From contig NZ_VIVK01000001.1 of assembly GCF_007828865.1 (NCBI RefSeq), positions 4,154,001 through 4,218,000 of the forward strand: a DNA stretch of 64,000 nt. The letters run 5' to 3'. How positions within the stretch are numbered: position 1 is the first letter of the stretch; every line of letters begins with the position of its first letter. The position numbers and the translations under genes were made by a program. This document shows positions 17,556-26,213 of the stretch, one piece after another. The notes beneath the pieces were generated by a model. The model searched no databases. It was not told where the DNA came from and worked only from the letters and a program-made list of their open reading frames with translations. The stretch comes from Kribbella amoyensis. Lineage in GTDB: Bacteria > Actinomycetota > Actinomycetes > Propionibacteriales > Kribbellaceae.

Positions 17556-18296
17556 ATGCCCGAACCGCTGCGCGTCCTCGTCTGGGGCGAGAACCGGCAC
17601 GAGCAGCGCGACGAGAACGTCGCCGCGCTCTACCCGGACGGCATGCACACCACGATCCAGCGCGGCATCGAGGAGAACCTCGGCGCCGCCGCGACGGTCC
17701 GCACGGCTACCCTCGACGAGCCCGAGCACGGCTTGACCGACGAGGTGCTCGCAGAGACCGACGTCCTGGTCTGGTGGGGCCACGCGGCACACGACGAGGT
17801 GGACGACCAGGTGGTCGACCGGGTCCAGGAGCACGTCCTCGCCGGACTCGGCCTGGTGGTGCTGCACTCGGGCCACTGGTCGAAGATCTTCCGCAAGCTG
17901 ATGGGGACGACCTGCACCTTGCGCTGGCGCAACGAGCGGGACCGCGAGCTGGTCTGGACCGTCGACCCGACGCACCCGATCGCCCAAGGCGTCCCGCAGC
18001 CGATCGAGATCGAGGCGCAGGAGATGTACGGCGAGTTCTTCGACATCCCCGTGCCCGACGAGCTGGTGTTCGTCAGCAACTTCAGCGGCGGCGAGGTGTT
18101 CCGCAGTGGGTGCACCTTCCGGCGCGGCCACGGCCGGATCTTCTACTTCTCACCCGGCGACCAGGACTATCCCGTGTACCACCACCGGGACGTGCGCAAG
18201 GTGATCGCGAACGGCGTCGCCTGGGCGTACACCGACCGGCCTGCCCGTGGGATCCCGGTCCTGAACCGGCACGCGGTCGGTGAGTTCGATGCCTGA
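17556..18296 (+). CDS. ThuA-like (trehalose utilisation) domain protein
   Basis: 246 residues, a single ThuA domain of the class I glutamine amidotransferase-like fold. It opens PLRVLVWGENRHEQRDE, carries ETDVLVWWGHAAHDEV near residue 68 and VVLHSGHWSK near residue 107, and ends with a conserved GRIFYFSPGDQDYPVYHH. ThuA proteins occur in disaccharide catabolism with Gfo/Idh/MocA dehydrogenases; their exact reaction is mostly unsettled. The next gene overlaps by eight bases and encodes just such a dehydrogenase. Confidence 0.9.
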   Translation: MPEPLRVLVWGENRHEQRDENVAALYPDGMHTTIQRGIEENLGAAATVRTATLDEPEHGLTDEVLAETDVLVWWGHAAHDEVDDQVVDRVQEHVLAGLGLVVLHSGHWSKIFRKLMGTTCTLRWRNERDRELVWTVDPTHPIAQGVPQPIEIEAQEMYGEFFDIPVPDELVFVSNFSGGEVFRSGCTFRRGHGRIFYFSPGDQDYPVYHHRDVRKVIANGVAWAYTDRPARGIPVLNRHAVGEFDA

Positions 18297-19287
18297 GCCA
18301 CTGCGGATCCTCCAGGTCGGGGCCGGCGCGATGGGCCGGGCCTGGTTGCACACCATCGCCGCTTCCCCTGACGCCGAGCTGGTCGGCCTGGTGGACCTCG
18401 ACCTCGAGCTCGCCCAGCGCGTCACCGAGGAGGAGCTGGCGGCCGTCGTCCCCGTGGCACGGTCGTTGTCCGAGCTCAAGGACGCGACCGGTGCGGACGC
18501 CGTTCTCAACGTGACCGTGCCGGGTGCGCATAACCCGGTCAACGAGGAGGCGTTGCGGGCCGGGTTGCCGGTGCTGTGTGAGAAGCCGATCGCGCCGACG
18601 GTCGCGGCCGCGCAGTACATCGCGGGGGTGGCCGAGGAGACCGGGCAGCTGTTGATGATCAGCCAGTCACGGCGGTACCTGAACCAGTTCGCCGCACTCC
18701 GCGAGGCGACCGGGAAGCTCGGCCGGATCGCGAGTGTGTCCTGCGAGTTCGCGAAGGCGCCACACTTCGGCGGGTTCCGCGAGCAGATGCCGTACCCGTT
18801 GCTGGTGGACATGGCGATCCACCAGTTCGACTCGGCCCGGGCGTTGCTCGGGGCGGATCCGGTCAGCGTGTACTGCGAGTCGTACAACCCGGGCTGGAGC
18901 TGGTTCGCCGGCGACGCCGCGGCGACCGCGATCTTCGAGTTCGCGGGCGGGACCCGGTTCGTCTTCCACGGCAGCTGGTGCGCACCCGGCCAGGAGACCT
19001 CGTGGAACAGCGCATGGCGGGTGAGCGGCGAACACGGTACGGCCTTGTGGAACGGGGACGACGCCCCGACGACGGGGGATCCGGTCAAGGAGTTCGAGGT
19101 CGGCGACGCCCCGGAGCAGACGGCCGGCTCGTTGGCGGAATTCGTCCATTGCGTGCGAACTGGTGAGCCTTCCCAGACCGATGCGCGCAGCAACGTGCAC
19201 AGCCTCGCGATGGTCGAGGCGGCGGTGTTGTCCGCCACCGAGCAGCGGCGGGTCGAGCTCGCCGAGGTGCTGACCGCGCGCGCCTGA
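18289..19287 (+). CDS. Gfo/Idh/MocA-family oxidoreductase
   Basis: 332 residues from ATG 18289. Rossmann NAD(P)-binding motif LQVGAGAMGRAWLHT at the N-terminus, the EKP signature as LCEKPIAP (about residues 97-104), and a C-terminal alpha/beta substrate domain with MAIHQFDSAR. Enzymes of this family oxidise sugars or inositols at a ring hydroxyl. It overlaps the ThuA-like gene, repeating the known ThuA/dehydrogenase pairing in disaccharide catabolism. The stop-codon region is duplicated downstream (CGCGCGCCTGAAC then CGCGCGGCTGAAC). Confidence 0.92.
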   Translation: MPEPLRILQVGAGAMGRAWLHTIAASPDAELVGLVDLDLELAQRVTEEELAAVVPVARSLSELKDATGADAVLNVTVPGAHNPVNEEALRAGLPVLCEKPIAPTVAAAQYIAGVAEETGQLLMISQSRRYLNQFAALREATGKLGRIASVSCEFAKAPHFGGFREQMPYPLLVDMAIHQFDSARALLGADPVSVYCESYNPGWSWFAGDAAATAIFEFAGGTRFVFHGSWCAPGQETSWNSAWRVSGEHGTALWNGDDAPTTGDPVKEFEVGDAPEQTAGSLAEFVHCVRTGEPSQTDARSNVHSLAMVEAAVLSATEQRRVELAEVLTARA

Positions 19288-19704
19288 ACAGTACGGGTCG
19301 CGCGCGGCTGAACGACACAGCCGGCAAGTCTTGACATGTTCGCGCCGGCACAGTTGACTGCGACATAGTTAACGGAAGAAATAAAACCGGACCGGTCCGG
19401 AGACGCCCGCTCAGAACGTCTCCGACCGGTACTCGATCCTGCCTCCGATCCCTCGGCGAAGCCTGGGGATCCGCTCGGCGTTTCCCGGGTTTTCTTGCTG
19501 TCGGCAACTGCGTGGATCCCTTGTAGGCAAGGGATTCCGGCGCTCGGTCAACATCGGATATCGACCCGGGCCGAGGCTCTTCCACTGTCGCGGGTTCTGT
19601 GTCATATTCCCGGGGAAAGGATTCCGAGATCCTATCGGATATCGGTTTGACTCCGAGCGGTGGCCGGGCGATCACGGGCCGTGCGGGCAGGGAAGGGACG
19701 CGGT
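19288..19704. other. 417-bp intergenic region with palindromes and repeated motifs
   Basis: No gene seen. It holds TTGACA at 19331, a 14-bp perfect palindrome CCGGACCGGTCCGG at 19387-19400, and an adjoining hairpin GGAGACG/CGTCTCC (19399-19405 with 19417-19423). ATCGGATATCG occurs twice as a direct repeat at 19553-19563 and 19634-19644. The region is less GC-rich than its surroundings near 19330-19390, which suggests the promoter of the transporter operon lies there. The repeated motif is a candidate regulator site; which protein binds is unknown. Confidence 0.6.
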
Positions 19705-20703
19705 GTGAGCGGAACGATCGAGGTGAGACCGGCGCCCCCGGCCCCGGTGGTGGAGCGGCCGGCGCCGTCCGGCCGGCCCCGGCGGACGAGCCGGCGGACC
19801 GCGGCCCGGCGGAGCTTCCGGCGGCACTGGCAGCTCTACCTGCTGATCCTCGTGCCGGTCGCGTACTTCGTCATCTTCAAGTACATCCCGATCGCGAACG
19901 CGGTGATCGCGTTCAAGAACTACAGCCCGGTGAAGGGCCCGTGGGGCAGCGACTGGGTCGGCTTCCAGAACTTCGAGCTGTTCTTCGCCAACCCGGTGTT
20001 CTGGACGCTGCTGAAGAACACCTTCCTGCTGGCGCTGTACCTGGTGCTGGCCAGCTTCCCGATCCCGATCATCCTGGCGCTGGCGCTGAACGAGATCCGG
20101 GTCGGGCTGTTCAAGAAGGCGGTGCAGCTGGTCACCTACGCGCCGTACTTCATCTCCACCGTGGTGGTCGTCTCGATGACGATCCTGGTGCTGTCGCCGC
20201 GGCTCGGTTTCGTCAACGACGCGATCGGCCTGTTCGGCGTCCCGGCGATCGACTTCCTCGGCAACCCGGACTACTTCCGGCACATCTACGTCTGGTCCGA
20301 CGTCTGGCAGACCACCGGGTACTCCGCGGTGATCTACCTCGCCGCGCTGGCCGGGATCGACCCGGCGCTGCACGAGTCGGCCAAGATCGACGGTGCCAGC
20401 CGGATCCAGCGGATCCTGCACGTCGACCTGCCCGGCATCCTGCCGACCGCGGTGATCATCCTGGTCCTCGGCGTCGGCAACATCATGTCGATCGGGTTCG
20501 AGAAGGTCTTCCTGCTGCAGAACCCGCTGAACCTGAGCCAGTCCGAGATCATCGCCACCTACGTGTACAAGACCGGCCTGATCAACGCCGACTTCAGCAT
20601 GGCCACCGCGATCGGCCTGTTCAACTCGGTCATCAACCTGTTCCTGCTGCTCGGCGTGAACTTCGCCGCCAAGCGCATCACCGGAAACGGACTCTGGTCA
20701 TGA
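19705..20703 (+). CDS. ABC sugar transporter permease, LplB/UgpA-like
   Basis: 332 residues from GTG 19705 (AAGGGA seven bases upstream); an ATG at 19660 lacks a good ribosome site. A long basic, proline-rich N-terminus precedes six membrane segments. The binding-protein-dependent permease loop (EAA motif) reads HESAKIDGASRIQRILHVDLPG, near residue 223. The style FKYIPIANAVIAFKNYSPVKG is typical of LplB/YtcQ-associated oligosaccharide permeases. It overlaps the second permease by four bases, and a lipoprotein binding protein follows. Confidence 0.92.
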   Translation: MSGTIEVRPAPPAPVVERPAPSGRPRRTSRRTAARRSFRRHWQLYLLILVPVAYFVIFKYIPIANAVIAFKNYSPVKGPWGSDWVGFQNFELFFANPVFWTLLKNTFLLALYLVLASFPIPIILALALNEIRVGLFKKAVQLVTYAPYFISTVVVVSMTILVLSPRLGFVNDAIGLFGVPAIDFLGNPDYFRHIYVWSDVWQTTGYSAVIYLAALAGIDPALHESAKIDGASRIQRILHVDLPGILPTAVIILVLGVGNIMSIGFEKVFLLQNPLNLSQSEIIATYVYKTGLINADFSMATAIGLFNSVINLFLLLGVNFAAKRITGNGLWS

Positions 20704-21611
20704 GCGCCCGCACGAGTGTCAAGCCGACGTCGATCGCGGAGACCCGCGGTGACCGGATCTTCCTGCTGGTGGTCAAGCTGCTGCTCTGGCTGGCGCTGAT
20801 CGCGGTCGCGGTGCCGCTGATCTACATCGTCGCCAACTCGTTCAGCAGCGCGTCCGCGGTGTCCGGCGGCCGGGTGCTGCTCTGGCCGGTCGAGCCGAGC
20901 CTGCGCGCGTACCAGGTGGCGTTCGGCGACCCGCAGATCATGCAGGGCTACCTGAACTCCTTCATCTACGCGGCCGGCGGCACCCTGATCAGCGTCACGC
21001 TGACCATCGCGATCGCCTATCCGTTGTCCAGGACGACGTTCTTCGGCCGGAACGTGATCATGAGCTTCCTGCTCTTCACGATGCTGTTCTCCGGCGGCCT
21101 GATCCCGACCTACCTGGTGGTGCAGGACCTCGGGATGCTGAACACCCGCTGGGCGATGGTGATCCCGAGCGCGATCGGGGTCTGGCAGGTGATCATCGCC
21201 CGCACCTTCTTCCGCAGCACCATCCCGAACGAGCTGTACGAGGCGGCGACGCTGGACGGGGCCAGCGACCTGCGCTTCCTCTGGTCGGTGGTGCTGCCGC
21301 TGTCGAAGCCGGTGATCGCGGTGATCGCGCTGATGTACGCGATCTTCCAGTGGAACAGCTACTTCGACGCCCTGGTGTACCTCAAGGACCCCAGCCTGTA
21401 CCCGCTGCAGATCGTGCTGCGGAACGTGCTGATCCTCAACTCGCAGACCGGATCCTCCCAGGACCTGGCCAACCAGCTCGACCAGCAGCAGTTGGCGAAC
21501 GTCCTCAAGTACGCGCTGATCGTGATCTCGACGGTGCCGGTACTTGTGATCTACCCGTTTGTCGCCCGTCACTTCACCAAAGGCGTGATGATCGGCGCCG
21601 TCAAGGGCTGA
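20700..21611 (+). CDS. ABC sugar transporter permease, LplC/UgpE-like
   Basis: 303 residues with six membrane segments. The EAA loop is YEAATLDGASDLRFLWSVVLPL (about residues 180-201). The C-terminus, FVARHFTKGVMIGAVKG, is characteristic of LplC-type permeases. The ATG overlaps the stop of the first permease (ATGA). It forms the membrane channel with that permease; the energising ATPase is not encoded here and is probably a shared MsmK-type subunit. Confidence 0.93.
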   Translation: MSARTSVKPTSIAETRGDRIFLLVVKLLLWLALIAVAVPLIYIVANSFSSASAVSGGRVLLWPVEPSLRAYQVAFGDPQIMQGYLNSFIYAAGGTLISVTLTIAIAYPLSRTTFFGRNVIMSFLLFTMLFSGGLIPTYLVVQDLGMLNTRWAMVIPSAIGVWQVIIARTFFRSTIPNELYEAATLDGASDLRFLWSVVLPLSKPVIAVIALMYAIFQWNSYFDALVYLKDPSLYPLQIVLRNVLILNSQTGSSQDLANQLDQQQLANVLKYALIVISTVPVLVIYPFVARHFTKGVMIGAVKG

Positions 21612-21639
21612 CTCGGCCCTGCCAGAAAGGAACCCCGCA

Positions 21640-23298
21640 ATGCGCTCGACAGTGAGCAAGGTGGCCGCGCTCGCGGCCGCCGTCACCCTGGCCGTGGCCG
21701 GCTGCAGTTCGGACAAGTCCGACGACAGCGCCAAGGCGGAGATGAACGGCGACAAGGTGGTCATCGACACCTTCGCGCCGGCCGACCCGACGACCAACCT
21801 GGACACCAACGCGGTGACCAAGGTGATGAGTGACAAGTTCAAGATCCAGTTCCGCTGGCAGACCACCACCTTCGACGGTGGACCGGCCAAGGAGAAGCGG
21901 CAGATCGCGCTGGCCAGCGGCGACTACCCGGACCTGTTCCTGCTGATCCCGTGGGTGGACGGCTTCACCCAGGCCGAGGTGCTGAAGCTCGGTACCCAGG
22001 GCGTCGCGCTGCCGCTGGAGCAGCTGATCAAGGACAACGCGCCGAACATCCAGAAGGCGCTGGACGAGAACAAGACGCTGAAGGAGATGTCGACCGCACC
22101 GGACGGTCACATCTACGCGCTGCCGCAGTGGTCGGACTGCTTCCACTGCACCTACCCGGACAAGCTCTGGATCAACACCGCCTGGCTGAAGAAGCTCGGC
22201 CTGCAGATGCCGAAGACGACCGAGGACCTGCGCAAGGTGCTGCAGGCCTTCAAGACCCAGGACCCGAACGGCAACGGCAAGGCCGACGAGATCCCGATGA
22301 CGACCGACGTCCAGGACAGCAGCCTGATGGGCTACCTGATGAACGCCTTCGCCTACAACCCGGTCGGCGCCAACAACGGCGTCCGCTCGCTGCTCACCCT
22401 GAACGGCGACAAGGTGGTCACCCCGGTGAACACGCCGGAGTGGAAGGAGGGCCTGAAGTACATCAACTCCCTCTACAAGGACGGGCTGATCGACCAGGCC
22501 GCGTTCACCCAGAACGCCTCCGCGTTGCAGGCCCAGGGCAACAACCCGAAGGCGGTCACGCTCGGCACGGTCCCGGTGCTCTGGCCCGGCATCTTCGTCC
22601 AGCTCGACTCGAAGGACGGCCGGGACAAGCAGTACGACGCGGTGCCGCCGCTGACCGGGCCGGACGGGAAGAGCTACACCGGGTACAACTACCCGAGCTC
22701 GACCGGGTACACCTTCATGCTGACCAACAAGGCCAGCAAGGAGGCCCAGGTCGCCGCGATCAAGATGCTCGACTACATCTACGGCGACGAGGGCCGCAAG
22801 GTCAGCCTGATGGGCCCGGAGAACGTGGGCTGGCGGGCGCCGAAGGCCGGCGACATCGCGCTGGAGGGCAAGCCGGGCTGGTACCGGTTCTCCGGTGACA
22901 AGGCGCCGAAGAACCTGTCCTGGGACGCGATGGCGCAGTACAACATCACCCTGGCGTTCCGCAACGAGCAGGTCGTACCGGCCGACATCTACAGCTCGGA
23001 CGGTCTCGAGCGGCGGCTGTTCCAGGCCACCAAGCAGTACGAGGGGCACGAGGACAAGGCGCTCTGGTTCCCGCAGACCTCGGTCTGGCCGGACCCCGCG
23101 CTCGGCAACGAGATCGCCACCCTGCAGACCAACCTGAACAACTACGTGAACCAGAACCAGCTGGCGTTCATCACCGGTTCGAAGAACCTCGACTCCGACT
23201 GGGACGCGTACGTGAAGGGCCTGGACAACACCGGCATGACCCGGTACCTCCAGATCCAGCAAGAGGCCTACGACAAGTACAAGTCCGGCCCGAAATAG
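21640..23298 (+). CDS. ABC oligosaccharide transporter binding lipoprotein (LplA/YtcQ-like)
   Basis: 552 residues, large as usual for this cluster. Signal peptide with lipobox AVAGC (Cys22), then a type I binding-protein fold with RWQTTTFDGGPAKEKRQIAL and LASGDYPDLFLLIPW in the first lobe. Ribosome site AGAAAGGA lies upstream of ATG 21640. It delivers a sugar or oligosaccharide to the two permeases encoded just upstream. A strong hairpin follows, closing the operon. The substrate is probably a plant-derived glycan fragment, by analogy only. Confidence 0.92.
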   Translation: MRSTVSKVAALAAAVTLAVAGCSSDKSDDSAKAEMNGDKVVIDTFAPADPTTNLDTNAVTKVMSDKFKIQFRWQTTTFDGGPAKEKRQIALASGDYPDLFLLIPWVDGFTQAEVLKLGTQGVALPLEQLIKDNAPNIQKALDENKTLKEMSTAPDGHIYALPQWSDCFHCTYPDKLWINTAWLKKLGLQMPKTTEDLRKVLQAFKTQDPNGNGKADEIPMTTDVQDSSLMGYLMNAFAYNPVGANNGVRSLLTLNGDKVVTPVNTPEWKEGLKYINSLYKDGLIDQAAFTQNASALQAQGNNPKAVTLGTVPVLWPGIFVQLDSKDGRDKQYDAVPPLTGPDGKSYTGYNYPSSTGYTFMLTNKASKEAQVAAIKMLDYIYGDEGRKVSLMGPENVGWRAPKAGDIALEGKPGWYRFSGDKAPKNLSWDAMAQYNITLAFRNEQVVPADIYSSDGLERRLFQATKQYEGHEDKALWFPQTSVWPDPALGNEIATLQTNLNNYVNQNQLAFITGSKNLDSDWDAYVKGLDNTGMTRYLQIQQEAYDKYKSGPK

Positions 23299-23312
23299 CA
23301 GCCACCTGACCA

Positions 23313-23359
23313 GCGGCCGCGCCGGGGAAGCCACCGTCCAGGCTCCCCGCCGCGGCCGC
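23313..23359 (+). terminator. Strong hairpin terminator after the sugar-transport operon
   Basis: GCGGCCGCG at 23313-23321 pairs with CGCGGCCGC at 23351-23359, continued inside by CGGGGA and AGCC against GGCT and CCCCG. The near-continuous stem is about 19 bp around an eight-base loop. CCCCTTT follows on the plus strand, only a short T tract. It lies 14 bases after the binding-protein stop. Confidence 0.85.
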
Positions 23360-23482
23360 ACCCCTTTGCGGAGCTCGCTATCCGGCGGCGGCGCGCAGAC
23401 CGTGGCCGTCGGCGGCGGTGGCGGGCCGGACTTGGACGGTCATGGCGTTCAGTTTGGCCGACTCGGGTGTCAGGCCCCGGTG

Positions 23483-23863
23483 TCACGTGAGGGGGAGGGG
23501 GCAGGTGGGGGTGTGGGCGCAGGTGGTGAGGTCCTGGCAGCCGGCGGTGAGGGCTTGGCGGAGGGTTTGGGCGACGGTGGTCAGGTCGGCGATGCGGGCT
23601 TCGATCTCGGTCAGTTTGGCGGCCGCGGTTTCCTGAAGGCCGGGTCTGGTCCAGTGCGGGGAGAGCAGGCCGGCGATCTCGGCCAGGGTGAAGCCGAGGC
23701 GCTGGGCCGCTTTGATCAGGCGGAGCCGTTCGAGGGCCTCGGGTGGGTACGTGCGGTGGCCGCCGAGGCTGCGATCGGGTTCGGGCAGCAGGCCGCGGCG
23801 CTCGTAGTACCGGAGGGTCTGCTGGTTGACCCCGGCCGCGGCGGCCAGTTCTCCGCTTCTCAT
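23483..23863 (-). CDS. MerR-family regulator with cysteine-rich tail
   Basis: 126 residues from ATG 23863. N-terminal MerR helix-turn-helix ELAAAAGVNQQTLRYYERRG, the GGHRTYPPEALERLRLIKAA wing, then a dimerisation coiled coil. The C-terminus carries Cys109, Cys115 and Cys121 in CQDLTTCAHTPTC, in the place where metal- and mercury-sensing MerR proteins bind their ligand. Its ATG overlaps the stop of the upstream 108-residue gene. A metal or thiol-reactive inducer is likely; the identity is not evident. Confidence 0.88.
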   Translation of the reverse strand: MRSGELAAAAGVNQQTLRYYERRGLLPEPDRSLGGHRTYPPEALERLRLIKAAQRLGFTLAEIAGLLSPHWTRPGLQETAAAKLTEIEARIADLTTVAQTLRQALTAGCQDLTTCAHTPTCPLPLT

Positions 23864-24186
23864 GTCGACCAGCCTGCGGCCCGGCCGGCGAGTCCGTCCA
23901 GTACCGCGGTCCGGCCGGCGGGGACCTCGACCCGGAGCAGCACGTCGTCGGCACCGGCGGTGAAGGTGAAGTCGAAGAACGAGCAGCACGCGTTCTCCCG
24001 GGCGGTGAGCTCCCGGGCCTCGGACTCGGCGGCCGGGTCGAGGTGGAGGACGAGCAGGCTGGACGTGGGCCGGTCGACCGCGCGCACCGCGGTCCGGAAG
24101 AGCGCGTCGAACTCGGCCACCCGCAGCGGGCGGTCGGCGGTCGGCAGCGTGCAGGAGGAGTCGATCCAGTCGAGGTTCTCGGTCAT
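23860..24186 (-). CDS. Hypothetical small protein with CC-SFF motif, partner of the MerR regulator
   Basis: 108 residues, soluble, no signal peptide. A conserved-looking opening SCTLPTADRPLRVAEFDALF (Cys12) and later TARENACCSFFDFTF with adjacent Cys67 and Cys68. Translational overlap with the MerR gene (ATGA) shows the two are co-expressed. Proteins of this look recur beside MerR regulators in actinobacteria in my recollection, without a known function. The vicinal cysteines suggest binding of a soft metal or arsenical, which remains speculation. It is divergent from the second siderophore lipoprotein gene. Confidence 0.75.
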   Translation of the reverse strand: MTENLDWIDSSCTLPTADRPLRVAEFDALFRTAVRAVDRPTSSLLVLHLDPAAESEARELTARENACCSFFDFTFTAGADDVLLRVEVPAGRTAVLDGLAGRAAGWST

Positions 24187-24230
24187 GTCACCAGCTTCAC
24201 CCTGTACCGCGGTCCCAGATTCCAGTCAGG

Positions 24231-24249
24231 TGAGGGTTGCCTAACCAAA
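24231..24249. promoter_or_regulatory. IdeR/DtxR-like iron box
   Basis: TGAGGGTTGCCTAACCAAA contains the GGTTGCCTAACC core of the actinobacterial iron-box consensus. It is about 50 bases before the second siderophore-binding lipoprotein start, in the spacer shared with the divergent MerR operon. Confidence 0.78.
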
Positions 24250-24296
24250 GGCCTGTAATGTCTGCGGCGTTCCGCTCGAGCGAAGGAAGGCAACAC

Positions 24297-25322
24297 ATGA
24301 TGGGGAGTCGGATCCGGACGGCTGTGGTGGGCGCGGTGGCGCTCGGCGTCCTGCTGACCGGTTGTAGTGGTGGCGACACCAAGGCGTCCGACAACGGACC
24401 CGGCGACACGGACGTGGCGACCGGCGGCCGGCTGTTCTCCACCGCCGACGCCGAGACCGCGAAGCTCGGTTCGGACGCTGCGGACGGGGCTTTCCCGCGG
24501 ACCGTGAAGCACGCGCTCGGCGAGACCAAGCTGGAGAAGAAGCCGGAGCGCATCGTCGTCCTGGACAGCGGTGAGCTCGACGGCGTCCTGGCGCTCGGTC
24601 TGACTCCGGTCGGGATGGCGACCACCGCGGGCCAGAGCGGCGTCCCCAGCTACCTGGCCGGCAAGGCGCAGGGGATCCAGACCGTCGGCGGGATCAGCGA
24701 GCTGAACCTGGAGGCGATCGCGAACCTCAAGCCGGACCTGATCCTGGGCAGCAAGCTGCGCGCGAACGACCTGTACGACAAACTCAGCGCGATCGCCCCC
24801 ACGGTGATGAGTATCCGGCCCGGGTTCCCGTGGAAGGAGGACTTCCTGCTGGTCGCGGACGCGGTCGGCGAGGAGGCCAAGGCCACCGGGCTGCTGAACG
24901 AGTACCAGAAGCGCGCCAACGAGGTGAAGGGCAAGGTCGACGGCTCGCCGACGATCTCGCTGGTCCGGTTCCGCCCGGGCGAGATCAGGCTGTACGGCAA
25001 CAAGTCCTTCATCGGCGTGATCGTCAAGGACATCGGGCTGCCGCGGCCGAAGGTGCAGGACGTCGAGGACCTGGCGGTCGAGGTCTCGCAGGAGAACATC
25101 GGCCAGGCCGACGGCGACCGGATCTACTACTCCAGCTACGGCAAGCCGGAGACCACCGACGAGTCCAAGGTCGTCAACGGGAACCTGTGGAAGTCACTGC
25201 CGGCGGTCAAGGCCGGCCACGTCGACCGGGTCGACGACGAGGTGTGGTTCCTCGGGCTCGGGCCGATCGGCGCGATGGACGTGCTCTCCGACCTGGAGAA
25301 GCTGCTCGCTCCCCAGAGCTGA
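24297..25322 (+). CDS. Iron-siderophore ABC transporter binding lipoprotein (second locus)
   Basis: 341 residues from ATG 24297 (a second ATG follows at 24300), with GAAGGAAGG six bases upstream. Lipobox LLTGC places the lipidated cysteine at residue 23. The FecB/FhuD-like fold shows PERIVVLDSGELDGVLALGL, the helix-preceding EAIANLKPDLILGSKL, and a C-terminal WKSLPAVKAGHVDRV. With the iron box it is a ferric-siderophore receptor. Like the protein encoded at 10933, it lacks adjacent permease and ATPase genes. Confidence 0.92.
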   Translation: MMGSRIRTAVVGAVALGVLLTGCSGGDTKASDNGPGDTDVATGGRLFSTADAETAKLGSDAADGAFPRTVKHALGETKLEKKPERIVVLDSGELDGVLALGLTPVGMATTAGQSGVPSYLAGKAQGIQTVGGISELNLEAIANLKPDLILGSKLRANDLYDKLSAIAPTVMSIRPGFPWKEDFLLVADAVGEEAKATGLLNEYQKRANEVKGKVDGSPTISLVRFRPGEIRLYGNKSFIGVIVKDIGLPRPKVQDVEDLAVEVSQENIGQADGDRIYYSSYGKPETTDESKVVNGNLWKSLPAVKAGHVDRVDDEVWFLGLGPIGAMDVLSDLEKLLAPQS

Positions 25323-25328
25323 CGGGGC

Positions 25329-25934
25329 CTAGTCGAGTACGCGCCCGCGGTCCGTCACGGCGACGTGCGGCGCGTGCTCGTGGACCGCGGCGGTCAGTTC
25401 CTCGAAGGTGAGGTGCTTGGCCAGCAGCCCCTCCGGCCAGTCGCAGGAGGGGCCCCAGTTCTTCGACAGCTTGGGCAGCGCGGAGTCCGGATGACGCAGC
25501 ACCACGACGTGGGCGTGCCAGGTCTCCTCGCCGTCCCCGTCGACGTCGCGGCGTTCGACCCGGCAGATCCCGTGCACGTCGGACCACGGCAGCCGCTGCG
25601 GGCGGTCGCCGCCGAGGTAGACGCCGTCGTCCTCGATCATCAGCAGCACGTCCTCGTCGCCGGACTCGCGGCGCGCCTCGGCGGTGGTGACGAAGCCGAC
25701 CCCGAGCAGCACCGGCAGCCCGACCGCGAAGATCAGCGGCATCCCGCCGAAGGACAGCCACACCGCCTCCAACGGCCCCCGCGGCGACTCGTCCCGCGCC
25801 CATGCGACCACGACACAGCCGAGCGTGAGCAACAGCATCAGCGCGAAGACGACCACCCCGGCGTACAGGATGAACGAGGTGGTCTCCCAGCGCTGTCTGC
25901 GGACGACGAACGGCCGCGTGGACTCCTCCGACAT
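25329..25934 (-). CDS. Hypothetical membrane protein with PH-like C-terminal domain
   Basis: 201 residues from ATG 25934; a GTG start at 25967 would add eleven. Two membrane segments (about residues 21-45 and 58-82) are followed by a soluble part with the pattern EDGVYLGGDRPQRLPWSDV, which resembles bacterial PH domains (a strand pair ending in a 'W..V' turn), and a longer helical tail. No ligand or partner is apparent. It converges with the siderophore lipoprotein gene, six bases apart. Confidence 0.72.
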   Translation of the reverse strand: MSEESTRPFVVRRQRWETTSFILYAGVVVFALMLLLTLGCVVVAWARDESPRGPLEAVWLSFGGMPLIFAVGLPVLLGVGFVTTAEARRESGDEDVLLMIEDDGVYLGGDRPQRLPWSDVHGICRVERRDVDGDGEETWHAHVVVLRHPDSALPKLSKNWGPSCDWPEGLLAKHLTFEELTAAVHEHAPHVAVTDRGRVLD

Positions 25935-26213
25935 ATCCGCATTGTCGGTACCGGCGGGGTCGCGCACCAGTGGCTCTGGCGAGTCCCTAACCCGCGTCGT
26001 TCTCGGCGAGCTCGCACATCACCACCAGCAGCCGGGGCCGGCCGGACCGAGGTAGCGCCGGGAATGTTGCCTTCGGCATCAGGTTTGTGACGGGGTGAAA
26101 CGTCGTCCTTTCGGTCCGTTCCTCCTTCCTCCGGAGGATCGGCAGGGAGGAAATCCGCGCTCCGGGCGGCCGTGGACTTTGGCACGGCCCGGCTGTCCGT
26201 AACAATCGCTGTC

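Noticed and set aside
19411..19605. 64-codon minus-strand ORF in the gap before the sugar permeases
   Set aside because: No ribosome site, Arg/Pro-rich translation, and it overlaps palindromes and the repeated motif that look regulatory.
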